Part shown: in pieces, positions 54,315 to 64,000 of the stretch
Numbering within the stretch: position 1 is the stretch's first letter
Layout of the letters: every line of letters begins with the position of its first letter
From: Selaginella moellendorffii
Lineage: Eukaryota > Streptophyta > Lycopodiopsida > Selaginellales > Selaginellaceae
Assembly: GCF_000143415.4 (NCBI RefSeq)
Contig: NW_003314265.1
Span: 3,468,443-3,532,442 of the forward strand
Length of the DNA stretch: 64,000 nucleotides
Reading direction: 5' to 3'
Translations under genes and position numbers: made by a program
The notes under the pieces: generated by a model
Database searches by the model: none
Told to the model about the DNA's origin: nothing
What the model saw: only the letters and a program-made list of their open reading frames with translations

Positions 54315-56348
54315 ATGCCGCCGCCGCTAAGCTTGCCCGACTCGATCAGGCACTGCGGCCATGCTAGGGATCTCTCGCTGGGCCGCGAGCTCCACGCTCG
54401 GATCCTCCGCGATGGCGCTCTCCACTCCAATGTCTTCCTCGCCAATCTCCTCGTCGAGATGTATGGCCGCTGCGGCGCTGTGGAGGAGGCGGCGGCGCTC
54501 TTCTCCGCCACCGCTGCCAAGAACTCCTTCAGCTGGAATCTCATGATCGCGGCCCTGATCCGCAATGGCCAGCTCCAGCGCGCGCGCGATCTCTTCCACC
54601 AGATGCCGCAGCAAGATGCCGTGGCCGGGAATTCCCTGATCAAGGCATACGCCGATCGGGGGGAGATCCAAGAGGCAGAGTCGCTGTGCTTGGCGATGCC
54701 CAGGAGGGATCTAGTGTCGAGCAACACGATGCTCCGGGCGTACTCCACCGGCGGGGATTTCGATCGCGCCAGAGAGTTTTTCGATGCCATGGCCGATCGG
54801 GACGCGGTGTCTTGGAATGTGATGATCCAGGCGTGCGTCACTGCCGGAGATCTCGAGCAAGCGATTGATCTCTTCAATCGATGCCCGGCCCCGGATATCG
54901 TCTCTAGAACCGCGATGATCCAAGCGTTTGCCCAGGACGGAGACCTTGATAGCGCCAAAAGAATGTTTGATTCCATGCCAGAGATCAACATAATCTCCTG
55001 GAACACGATTCTCACTGCGATTTCCCAGCGCGGCCAGATCGAGAGGGCAAGGAAAGTGTTCGATCAGATCCCACATCCAGATCTAGTTTCCTGGAATTGC
55101 ATGCTTGGAGCGTATGCCCAAGCCGGGCATCTGGATCTCGCGCTAGAGCTCTTCTCGCGAATGCCACTGACGAGCTTGATTTCCTGGAACACAATGATCT
55201 CCGGATTTAGCCACAGCGGCAACCACCGCGCCGCGATGTCGATCTTCCACAAGATGCCCGCCCGCGACACAGTCTCCTGGAATCTGGCAATCGCGGCGCT
55301 TGCCCAGGCCGGGAATCTTCACGAGGCCGCCAAGATCTTCAAGAAAATGCCGCAGCGTGACATCGTCTCCTGGAACACGATCCTCCAGGCGCAAGCGTCG
55401 GATGGAGCGGTCGAGCAAGCGCGATTGATCTTCGACGCCATGCCCGAGCACGATTCCCTCTCCTGGAACGCGATCCTGGGCTCGTACACCTGCGCGGGGC
55501 AAATCGCCCGCGCGGAAGAGATCTTCGCGAGAATGCCGGCCAAGAACCTCGCATCGATGAGCGCCATGGTGTCCGCGCACGCCATGGCTGGAAACCTCGA
55601 TCACGCGCTAGTGCTCCTGGACGCCATGCCCGAGTGGAACTCGGTCTCGTGGAACGCGATGATCGCCGCGGCGTCGTCCGATGTGGAGCTGGCCGGCTGG
55701 CTCTTCGATCGGACGGCGGAGAAGGACGTGGTGACGTGGACGGCCATGGTCGCGGCTTATGCCGGGAGCGGGCATCTGGAGGACGCGAGGAGGGCCTTCT
55801 GGAGGATGGACTGCGAGCGCGACGTGGTGGCGTGGACGGCCCTGATCCACGGCGAGGCCATCAACGGCGGCCTGGTAACGGCCAGGATGGTTCTTGATCG
55901 AATGCAATGTCCCAATGCGGTGTCCTGGAATGGGGTCATTCAAGCGTTTGCCCAGAACGGGAATCTCCGCGAGGCGCTGGAAATCCTCCGCGAGATGTGT
56001 GCCGAGGGATTGGCGCCGGATGGCGTGAGCTTCATCGGCGCGCTGGCGGCGTGCAGCTACATCGGCCTCGTCCAGGGCGCCAAGCGCTGCCTGTGCTCGA
56101 TGATCGTGGATTTCGGCGTGATTCCGGGCGTGGCGCACTACCACTGCGTGTTGGACGCGCTGGGGCGGGCAGGGAAGCTCGGCGACGCGGAGGAGCTGCT
56201 CAGGGGGATGCCTCATTCTCCCAACGACGCTACCTGGACGAGCCTGCTGGGATCTTCCAAGATCCATTGCGATCCGGCGCGGGCGGCCGAGGCGGCCAGG
56301 AAGCTGGATCCGACGAACGCAGCCCCATATCTAATGCTTGCAAGATGA
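54315..56348 (+). CDS. PPR protein with short repeats, no DYW
   Basis: Intronless, 677 residues. Around 18 S-type repeats of ~31 residues (ARDLFHQMPQQDAVAGNSLI, ARKVFDQIPHPDLVSWNCML). Same architecture as the protein at 33741-35930. Ends DPTNAAPYLMLAR, where full E domains would continue, so it also has a short C-terminus. No clear presequence after MPPPLSLPDSIRHCGHARD. Organelle RNA binding expected from the family. Confidence 0.92.
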   Translation: MPPPLSLPDSIRHCGHARDLSLGRELHARILRDGALHSNVFLANLLVEMYGRCGAVEEAAALFSATAAKNSFSWNLMIAALIRNGQLQRARDLFHQMPQQDAVAGNSLIKAYADRGEIQEAESLCLAMPRRDLVSSNTMLRAYSTGGDFDRAREFFDAMADRDAVSWNVMIQACVTAGDLEQAIDLFNRCPAPDIVSRTAMIQAFAQDGDLDSAKRMFDSMPEINIISWNTILTAISQRGQIERARKVFDQIPHPDLVSWNCMLGAYAQAGHLDLALELFSRMPLTSLISWNTMISGFSHSGNHRAAMSIFHKMPARDTVSWNLAIAALAQAGNLHEAAKIFKKMPQRDIVSWNTILQAQASDGAVEQARLIFDAMPEHDSLSWNAILGSYTCAGQIARAEEIFARMPAKNLASMSAMVSAHAMAGNLDHALVLLDAMPEWNSVSWNAMIAAASSDVELAGWLFDRTAEKDVVTWTAMVAAYAGSGHLEDARRAFWRMDCERDVVAWTALIHGEAINGGLVTARMVLDRMQCPNAVSWNGVIQAFAQNGNLREALEILREMCAEGLAPDGVSFIGALAACSYIGLVQGAKRCLCSMIVDFGVIPGVAHYHCVLDALGRAGKLGDAEELLRGMPHSPNDATWTSLLGSSKIHCDPARAAEAARKLDPTNAAPYLMLAR

Positions 56349-56544
56349 AGAATTAGGGTTCTTGGTCGCTGGGAGGGTAAGACACACCTCTTCCACCATC
56401 GTTCTCCTTCTAACTCCCGGTTGGAACAGATGCGTCATTCGATGCGCGCGAGGATCGGCGAAGAAACTACTTGATGCGAGGTAAGAAACTTCTCTTTGTC
56501 TCTGCTGTCTTGACTATTTTGATTCGTGTAGGAATATTTTGCTC

Positions 56545-58221
56545 ATGGCCATTGCCCTCCATCCAAAGGGTATTATTACTCACTGTGGCCCATCTCAAAT
56601 AGTATCGTCTTCCTCGTCTTGTTCTTCCTCTGCATGGCCTTGTTGGGTCTCCATGGAAGCTCGCAGGCAAGAGAATTACCGTTGCGTCTCGGGCCAGCGT
56701 CAGCTCGTCCGGGGAGCCTGTGTTAGTCAGCAACAGGACTCCAAGCCCGACATGGAGCCCAGATTTGAGCTGGATACGCTGCCAAGTGAGTGACCTTTTG
56801 CTACATTCCTATCCGAACTCTTTGTGCTGTTCCAGGGCCTCTTTCTGTGACAAGCTTGACATCGCCTGGACAAGGGTCGAAGTTACGAGTTGCTTATCAG
56901 GTAGTCTTTTTCGTTTTTCTTGTCCTCAATCACTTGGCTCGGCTTGCAGGGCGTGCCTGGTGCCTACAGTGAAGCTGCCGCTTGTAAGGCTTATCCGAAT
57001 TGCGAAGCCGTCCCTTGCGAGCAGTTCGAAGGTGCATTCCAGGTTTGCATTGTTCTTGAGTGTTTTATGGCTCTAAACTTTGGAGGTAGGCTGTGGAACT
57101 CTGGCTGGTGGACAGGGCGGTGCTACCGATTGAGAACTCGCTAGGAGGAAGCATTCATCGTAACTACGACCTTCTGCTACGCCACCGGCTACATATTGTG
57201 GGTGAAGTGCAGTTCCCAGTTAACCATTGCCTCTTGGGCCTTCCCGGCGTCAAGACAGAGGAGCTGAAGCGCGTTCTTAGTCACTCTCAAGTTAGTTGTA
57301 CTTCTCTAGCGTTGTTTATTTTGGTCTTGAGGTTTTTCTTCAGGCTCTAGCGCAGTGTGAGCAGACACTGTCTAAGCTGGGAGTTACACGCGAGGCAGTC
57401 GACGACACGGCCGGAGCAGCCCAGGCAAGGCATCCCTTTTTATTTGGAGTATTGTTCTTACTTTCTATGCTTCCGTGCTCCAGTATGTCTCGCAAAATAA
57501 CTTGAGAGATGCAGGGGCGGTTGCCAGTGCCCGAGCAGCTCAGATATACGGGCTTGACGTTTTAGCCGAAGGCATACAGGTAGAATTTTCATTCGGGTTT
57601 TTTCGTTTTAATCGTCTCAAAACCAAAACAGGATGACTCCGATAACATCACTCGTTTCTTAATGCTGGCAAGGGATCCTGTCATTCCAAGGAATGATCGT
57701 CCGTTCAAGGTAACCAGCGTTGGATTTTTAACAATCTTATCCAATTGTTTCGTTGTGTAAGACAAGTGTTGTGTTTACACTTGAAGAGGGGCCGGGTGTC
57801 CTGTTTAAGGCGCTTGCAGTGTTTGCGCTGCGAGATATAAATCTTACCAAGGTACATATTTTGCTCATCTTTTCTCTTCGTTTACATTGTCTCTGCAGAT
57901 AGAGAGCAGACCGCAGCGGAAGAAACCACTGAGGATTGTGGACGATAGCAACACCGGAGTAGCCAAGTCTGTACTGAGAAACAAACTCTTTTCCATGTCT
58001 TACATGCTTTTCTCTTCCATCAGGTACTTCGACTACTTGTTTTACATAGACTTTCAAGCATCTATGGCGGACCCAAGAGCACAAAACGCTCTCGGCCACT
58101 TACAGGTTCGTATCGAGTTCACACGATCCAAGCTAAAGTTCCCGTTTCTCTTGTTTTCTCTCAGGAGATTGCTCCATTCATGCGTGTTTTAGGATGCTAT
58201 CCAATGGACACAGGCTCGTGA
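56545..58221 (+). CDS. ADT: Arogenate/prephenate dehydratase
   Basis: Eleven exons: 56545-56785, 56836-56900, 56950-57042, 57090-57290, 57344-57424, 57484-57579, 57632-57709, 57762-57851, 57899-57966, 58024-58105, 58165-58221; 383 residues. The N-terminal ~80 residues are Ser-rich and unconserved, fitting a plastid transit peptide. Catalytic PDT domain: [61 protein letters not shown] regulatory domain: [55 protein letters not shown]. Final step of phenylalanine synthesis in plastids, usually feedback-inhibited through ACT. Intron 5 has a GC donor (GCCCAG|GCAAGG). Arogenate versus prephenate preference is not decided by sequence here. Confidence 0.95.
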
Positions 58222-58344
58222 CTCTTGTTACAAAGTTTTGATGGAAGGAAAACGAAATTTTTTTAAATGCTAGTTAAGTAACGATAGGTCTGGAAGAACC
58301 CTAAATATTTGCGCGAGAGGAACGAGCGAGAAGAGGCGGGCGCC

Positions 58345-60012
58345 ATGGCGACCGTGATGCAGAAGATCAAGGACATCGAAGATGAGGTGCGCTTTCTCGG
58401 CTGCATTGATCGCCCGATCGATGGTTTCTTGTTTGCGTAGATGGCGAGGACTCAAAAGAACAAGGCCACAGCGCACCATCTGGGACTGCTCAAGGTAAAT
58501 GCGCTATACACAGTTCCAATGTGATGATCCGGGCGTGTAGGCAAAGCTCGCGAAACTGAGAAGGGAGATTTTGGCCCCGACTTCCAAAGGAGGCGGTGGA
58601 GCTGGAGAGGGATTCGACGTGACCAAGAGTGGAGATTCGCGTGTGGGACTCGTTGGATTTCCTTCCGTCGGGAAGTCGACACTCTTGAACAAGCTAACGG
58701 GAACTTTCTCTGAGGTACTTCTCGCTTTGCTAGTTTTCTTTTACTCGTCTCTCTCGCTGAGCTTTCATGTGTGTTTTTTCTTGTAGGTTGCTTCCTACGA
58801 ATTCACAACTCTTACTTGCATTCCTGGTGTGATCAAGTACCGGGGAGCAAAGATCCAGGTGTGGATAGTTTGTTTCTTGGCCAAACTTAAAACGTTGTGT
58901 GTAACTCTAATCTTTTCTTTCCAGCTTCTCGATCTCCCTGGTATCATCGAAGGTGCAAAAGATGGAAAAGGACGAGGTCGCCAGGTAAGGTGAATTTTTT
59001 GAGAATATTGCTATGAAGAGCTACTCAAATGTCTTTGTCCTGGCAGGTTATCAGTACCGCAAGAACTTGCAACTGCATCATCATAGTTCTGGACGCAATC
59101 AAGCCCATTACACACAAGAGGCTCATCGAGAAAGAGCTCGAAGGATTTGGAATAAGGCAAGCTTGCTTTGCTTTCTTGATTCTCTTTCTCTTTTCATTGC
59201 CTAAAAATGTCTCTGTTCGTTTTCAGGCTCAATAAAGAACCACCAAATCTTACGTTCAGGAGGAAAGACAAAGGAGGCATAAACTTCACATCTACTGTTT
59301 CAAACACGCTCCTGGACCTGGAAACGGTGAAGGCAATCTGCGGGGAATACAGGATACACAACGCGGACGTGTCGCTGAGATACGATGCCACTGCAGATGA
59401 TCTGATCGATGTCATTGAAGGGAATCGCATGTACATACCCTGCGTCTATGCCGTCAACAAGATTGATCAGGTCACGTTGGAAGAGCTCGAGATTCTGGAT
59501 AAGCTGCCGCATTACTGTCCAGTGAGGTGAGCTCGGTTTTCTTGCAAAAATGTCGCCGGCTCTAAGGTTTTCCTGTTTCCATAGCGCACATCTGGAGTGG
59601 AACTTGGATGGACTCTTGGAAAAAGTCTGGGAGTACTTGGACTTGGTGAGAGTGTACACGAAACCGAAGGCCATGAGTCCGGACTACGAGGATCCGGTTA
59701 TACTTTCAGCGAAGAAGCGCACCGTGGAGGACTTTTGCCTGAGAATCCACAAGGACATGCTCAAACAATTCAAGTAGTAAGTATCCACGCACATCTCTGA
59801 AATCTTTGGAGCTGATTAAAACGCGCTTGTCTGCGTCTTCCAGCGCGTTAGTCTGGGGATCTAGTGCGAAACACAAGCCGCAACGTGTAGGAAAGGTATG
59901 TTAGTTGTTCTTCTTTGTTTTTGCGCCTCGATCGTTTAGAAAGCCTCTGCCTTTGTTCCAGGAGCACGAACTAGACGATGAAGACGTGGTTCAGATTATT
60001 AAAAAGATCTAA
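58345..60012 (+). CDS. DRG1: Developmentally regulated GTP-binding protein (DRG1 type)
   Basis: Ten exons: 58345-58386, 58441-58494, 58541-58714, 58787-58858, 58925-58984, 59047-59156, 59227-59526, 59585-59776, 59844-59895, 59962-60012; 368 residues, the family's normal length. Conserved N-terminal [21 protein letters not shown]1 [15 protein letters not shown]3 [17 protein letters not shown]4 NKID; C-terminal TGS domain ([17 protein letters not shown] to QIIKKI). DRGs are cytosolic ribosome-associated GTPases working with DFRP partners. Intron 6 has a GC donor (GGAATAAG|GCAAGC), required to keep GFGIRLNKEPP in phase. A telo-box-like aaccctaaat lies upstream. Confidence 0.96.
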
Positions 60013-60258
60013 TATAAGTAAGCTTTGCTGCTTAGCTATCTAACTATTCTAGCTCTTATTCTTCTTTTCTATTAAACAAAACTGCTATATATTCTTGCAT
60101 GTTGAAGCAAATCTTTGGCAAAATTAATCGATAGCTTGTTTGACTACATCGATGTCCAGAATCTTGTGGGGGCTTTTGACGGCTGAGATTGGCTATCAAC
60201 GGTAACTTTGTGCCAGCAAAGGGTTGGGATTTAGGGTTTCTAGAGATCCTCGTCGAAG

Positions 60259-61596
60259 ATGCTCAAGTTTTTCAAGAAGAAGACCACTGCCAAAGGTGGA
60301 GCCACATTGTTTTCTCGTTCCCACGCGCTCTTCTCTGACCTAGCCTCTGGATTTCAGATGCGTTGCGGACGAGCAAGAGGGAGATGGCGGTGGCGACACG
60401 AGGTATTTGGGGTTTTCCTTGTCCGGGAGGTCACTGACATTGGGAAATCCAGGGATTGAGCGAGAGATTGGGAGCCTGCAGCTCGAGGTATGAAACTTTG
60501 GCCAGGAAACAACGGCTTTTTCCCTTGTTCACGGTGGATTTGAGCCTTGAATTTGTCCAGGAGAAGAAGCTTGTGGCCGAGATTAAGAAGACTGCCAAGA
60601 GTGGAAATGAGGTACTTGCTCTTACAGTTCTCTGGAAGAAGTTTTAATGTGTGTTTGTGTAATGGGATCGAGCAGGCAGCAGTGAAAATCCTTGCCAGGC
60701 AACTTATCAGGCTTCGGCAGCAAATAGCAAAGCTTCAGGGAAGCCGGGCACAAATGCGGGGTGTTGCCACACACACTCAGGTTAGCAGCTGAGAAAAAAA
60801 AGAAGATTTAAGATGTCTAAGTTTTGAGCCACTGACTGTTGATGGATTGATTGCTTGTTCCAGGCTATGTACGCGAATACTGCTGTTGGTGGAGCAATGA
60901 AAGGAGCTAATAAAGCCATGGAAGCCATGAATAAGGTCGGTCAGATAGATACTTCTTCCTCCTCTGAGAATTTTAAGTTTAGTTCGTCTCCCTTTCGGTG
61001 TCGTCCAGAGTTTCCAGTTTTTCTTGCTTTCGGCTATGGCTTCCAGCTTTGCTAAGTAGCTCTCTTTTGCTTTCTTTCCTCTCGCAGAAAATGGAGCCTT
61101 CGAAGCAAGCTAAAGTAATGCAAGAGTTCCAGCGGCAGTCCGCGAAAATGGATATGACGGTACATTTCCTGTTTTCTTTGATGCTGCATAGCGAGCGGTT
61201 AAAATTCTTTCTTTTATTCTTCCATCGCTTTCCCAGACCGAGATGATGTCGGATTCCATCGACGATGCACTAGACAATGACGATGCCGAGGAGGAGACCG
61301 ACGAGCTCACAAACCAGGTACACAAATCACTTGAGCTTCGTTTCCCCACTCTCTCTGACAAGCCGACCAGGTACTCGACGAGATTGGAGTGGACATCGCA
61401 GCGCAGCTATCGTCGGCTCCCAGGGGAAAAGCCAGCAAAACGAGATCTCAAACTTTAGGAAGGTAATTCTCGTTCTCTCGACTCTCTTCTCGAAAGAAAA
61501 CGAAGGAAAAAACTCACTTTTTTTTCCTTTTCGCTGTTGTTTAGCTCCGGAGTGGACGATCTGGAGCAAAGGCTAGCTGCATTGCGGCATGTTTGA
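60259..61596 (+). CDS. VPS2: ESCRT-III subunit VPS2/CHMP2
   Basis: Ten exons: 60259-60295, 60358-60402, 60453-60487, 60561-60611, 60676-60780, 60864-60935, 61088-61159, 61237-61317, 61371-61462, 61545-61596; 213 residues. Basic N-terminal helix (MLKFFKKKTTAKDALRTSKR), central helices of the Snf7 fold (LARQLIRLRQQIAKLQGSRA, MQEFQRQSAKMDM), acidic autoinhibitory part (DDALDNDDAEEETDEL) and a C-terminal MIM1 motif DDLEQRLAALR that binds the VPS4 MIT domain. Subclass closest to VPS2.2/2.3 (CHMP2B-like), a moderate inference. Acts in endosomal membrane scission and multivesicular body formation. The ttagggtttc upstream is a telo-box. Confidence 0.95.
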
Positions 61597-62073
61597 GCTT
61601 GAGCACGCTCACAGTGGTCTGTACTATAAAATATACGGTAATTTGTTAGCTTGAGTGTGGTAGCTTTTGGATAATCTACTAGGTGGAGTGGAATCTTCTC
61701 GATCGAAGTGGAAGAATATAAACTTTTCTCCTGGTCGTCACATAGATTCATTGTATTGTAGCTATTGTCACGGAGCTTTCGAAGGGGCAGCCGCATAAAA
61801 GCTGTTTCGTACGTAGGCCAGTGGTGGCCACACCTGTACGGCTTGCGAATTGTAAGATGGGACTTATCTCGTGCCTGGCCAGCATCGCAAATTGGCGCAA
61901 ACGTTAGCGTACAAAGTCGTACGAAACCAGGGCTGCCGTACACGTCGTGTGACGGTCCTATTTATGCTTGCCCTCCCTCCATAGCTTTTCATTCCTTGGA
62001 GGAGCTAAAGAGCTCCCTTCTCTCTCTCTCGTTATTTCTAGGTTTTTGTGGCGCCCGCGCGGAGCGATCGACC
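61597..62073. other. Glutamine synthetase promoter and leader
   Basis: A TATA-like ctatttatgcttgc lies at 61959-61972 and a CT-rich leader precedes the ATG. No other gene seen. Confidence 0.55.
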
Positions 62074-63961
62074 ATGTCGCGTCTCACGGATCTCGTCGAT
62101 CTTGACATCTCGTGCAGCAAGAAGGTGATCGCGGAGTACATATGGTGCGTCGCTCGGACAATGCCAGCTCCCCGTGCTCTCGTTCGTGCTGAGATTCTTG
62201 GATTTTGTTGGCAGGATCGGCGGATCGGGGATGGATCTCCGGAGCAAAGCCAGGGTGAGCGGCCGGCAGCCGGCATTGGTGGATCTTCTTGTTGTGTGAG
62301 CTTGCTCACTGTGTTTCTTCTCCTCCAGACCTTGGATGTCCCAAAGGTGGAAGATCTAAAGCAGATCCCAAAGTGGAATTTCGATGGCTCCAGCACGGGC
62401 CAGGCTCCTGGGGAGGACAGTGAAGTCATTCTCTAGTACGTTTTGCTCTTTTGCTCTCGAGGATAACTTCTAAAACTCTGCTTGTCTCCAGTCCCCAGGC
62501 GAAATTCAATGATCCATTCCGGAGAGGCAACAACATCCTCGTGAGTTTTCTCTTTGCTCTTGTCTTTCTCCTTTGCTTTCGTCTGACATTATATCCACTG
62601 GTTCCTTGGTCAGGTGATCTGCGATGCCTACACACCAACCGGCGAGCCAATCCCTTCGAACAAGAGGGCTGCTGCTGCGAAGATCTTCAGCCACCCGGAC
62701 GTTGCAAAAGAGGAGACATGGTAAAGTTTTCTCTTCCAGCTGAAAGGCCTGTTGTGATTTCCACTTCGTTTCCATTTTGAAGGTACGGGATTGAGCAAGA
62801 ATACACGCTCCTTCAGAAGGATGTGAAGTGGCCTTTGGGCTGGCCGATTAACGGATATCCAGGAGCTCAGGTGCGACCACAATCAATCCATTTCCTCCTC
62901 CTTTGCCTCAACTGATATTTTGTTTCTTCAGGGACCATACTATTGTGGAACTGGTGCAGACAAAGCCTGGGGCAGAGACATTGTGAACGCTCACTACAAG
63001 GCTTGCCTATACGCAGGAGTCAAGATCAGCGGCATCAACGGGGAAGTCATGCCGGGTCAAGTAAGAGCTTCGGAAGAGCATTCGTTTTTTTCTCGTTCAA
63101 GCTCTTATCGCTCGTTTTGTTGTGTTGGCCAGTGGGAGTTTCAGGTTGGCCCCGTCGAGGGGATCTCGGCCGGCGATCAACTCTGGGCCGCACGATACAT
63201 CCTCGAGGTGAAACTTACAATCCTGTGGAGATCGTTAACAAACGCTGGCTTTGTTTTTTCAGAGGATCACCGAGATTGCAGGGGTGGTCCTCTCATTTGA
63301 CCCCAAGCCAATCGAAGGAGATTGGAATGGCGCGGGTGCCCACACGAACTACAGGTATGCATCGTTGTTTGTTATTCTTTGTCTCGACGCTTGACTTTCG
63401 ATGAACAGCACCAAGTCGATGCGCGAAGAGGGAGGCTACGAGGTCATAAAGAGTGCCATCGAGAAGCTTGGACTGAGGCACAAGGAGCACATCTCGGCCT
63501 ACGGCGAAGGCAACGAGAGAAGACTCACTGGCAGGCACGAGACAGCGACCATTCACTCCTTCTCCTGGGTACGAAAGTTCTCTTTTTTTTTTCGTTCCAT
63601 TCAAAGCTCAAACTTTTACTCCAGGGCGTTGCGAATCGTGGCGCGTCTGTCCGCGTTGGTCGCGATACTGAGAAAGATGGGAAAGGTACGTATCACGCAG
63701 TAGGCATTTGCTAGACTTTCCGCATTGTTTTTTTTTTTTTTTCCAGTCAATATTCCATCTGCACGATCCAGGCTGAGATTGTTGACTGTGTGCTCCTTTT
63801 TCCTGGCACAGGATATTTCGAGGATAGGCGCCCAGCTTCCAACATGGATCCATACATCGTTACCTCGATGATCGCCGAGACCACAATCTTATACAAGCCC
63901 GGTAAGTTCTCCTTTGATTTTCCCCGTGTTTTCGGAGCTCACTCCTCTCGCTGCAGAGTAA
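62074..63961 (+). CDS. GLN1: Cytosolic glutamine synthetase (GS1)
   Basis: Thirteen exons: 62074-62144, 62215-62254, 62329-62435, 62492-62540, 62614-62720, 62783-62870, 62932-63060, 63133-63207, 63263-63354, 63409-63568, 63625-63685, 63812-63901, 63957-63961; 357 residues, exact GS1 size. Signatures: [28 protein letters not shown] (metal Glu), [55 protein letters not shown] (ATP site) and [20 protein letters not shown]. No plastid peptide precedes [11 protein letters not shown], so it is cytosolic. It makes glutamine from glutamate, ammonia and ATP as a decamer. The last coding exon has 5 nt (AG TAA), so the protein ends YKPE. Confidence 0.96.
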
Positions 63962-64000
63962 GAGACACTTTCAGCAGCTGCAATAAATTCTTTTTGTTTT

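Noticed and set aside
1-64000. CRISPR arrays, bacterial operons, rRNA or tRNA genes, intact transposons
   Set aside because: None seen. The window is eukaryotic nuclear DNA; repeats are microsatellites, short tandem repeats and gene-derived duplications.

Overview
This window is nuclear DNA of a land plant, and gene content and architecture point to a lycophyte such as Selaginella (inferred, not proven by any single marker). Genes are densely packed. Introns are mostly 50-100 nt. Four large PPR genes have no introns, and one carries a full DYW editing domain. Typical plant families are present: germin-like proteins, arogenate dehydratase, cytosolic glutamine synthetase, a DUF1645 protein and a purple acid phosphatase. 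I placed exon borders by hand, using splice-site consensus plus reading-frame and family continuity. For every gene listed with exon coordinates, apart from the exceptions noted in its entry, exon lengths and phases add up to an intact frame.

Layout. 0-7 kb: PPR gene (+), a frameshifted LRR receptor-like protein (-) and a SET-domain lysine methyltransferase of the Rubisco LSMT type (-). 7-11 kb: a tail-to-tail pair, one zf-XS-like/coiled-coil/RING gene (+) and one XS/coiled-coil/RING gene (-). 11-21.7 kb: three minus-strand RNA-processing genes in a row, PRP39 (U1 snRNP), PWP2/UTP1 (U3 processome) and a compact XRN-type 5'-3' exoribonuclease. A duplicated ~220-bp element with MSA-like sites lies upstream of both PRP39 and PWP2. 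21.7-24.9 kb: DYW-class PPR gene. 24.9-31.6 kb: sparse sequence around one DUF1645 gene. 31.6-40 kb: AMSH-type deubiquitinase, a PPR gene whose start codon lies in a 34-bp tandem repeat, a decayed purple acid phosphatase and a small LEM/HeH-like membrane protein. 40-46 kb: germin-like gene, germin-like pseudogene and a second germin-like gene; the last two form an inverted repeat around an EndoU ribonuclease gene. 46-50.5 kb: AT-rich sequence with a dead LRR fragment (containing a near-perfect hairpin) and a degenerate coiled-coil frame. 50.5-64 kb: 2-oxoglutarate dioxygenase, RIN13-like Cys-rich protein, PPR, arogenate dehydratase, DRG-type GTPase, VPS2/CHMP2 and glutamine synthetase.

The 7-25 kb stretch is rich in RNA-metabolism genes. 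The genes probably act in different compartments: XS proteins in small-RNA pathways, PRP39 in splicing, PWP2 in rRNA processing, XRN in nuclear 5'-3' decay and PPRs in organelles. AMSH and VPS2 both belong to the ESCRT pathway, but they are 27 kb apart.

Most promising for follow-up are the convergent XS/RING gene pair, the LRR-derived hairpin, the duplicated promoter module, the germin inverted repeat, the LEM/HeH-like tail-anchored protein and the shortened XRN.
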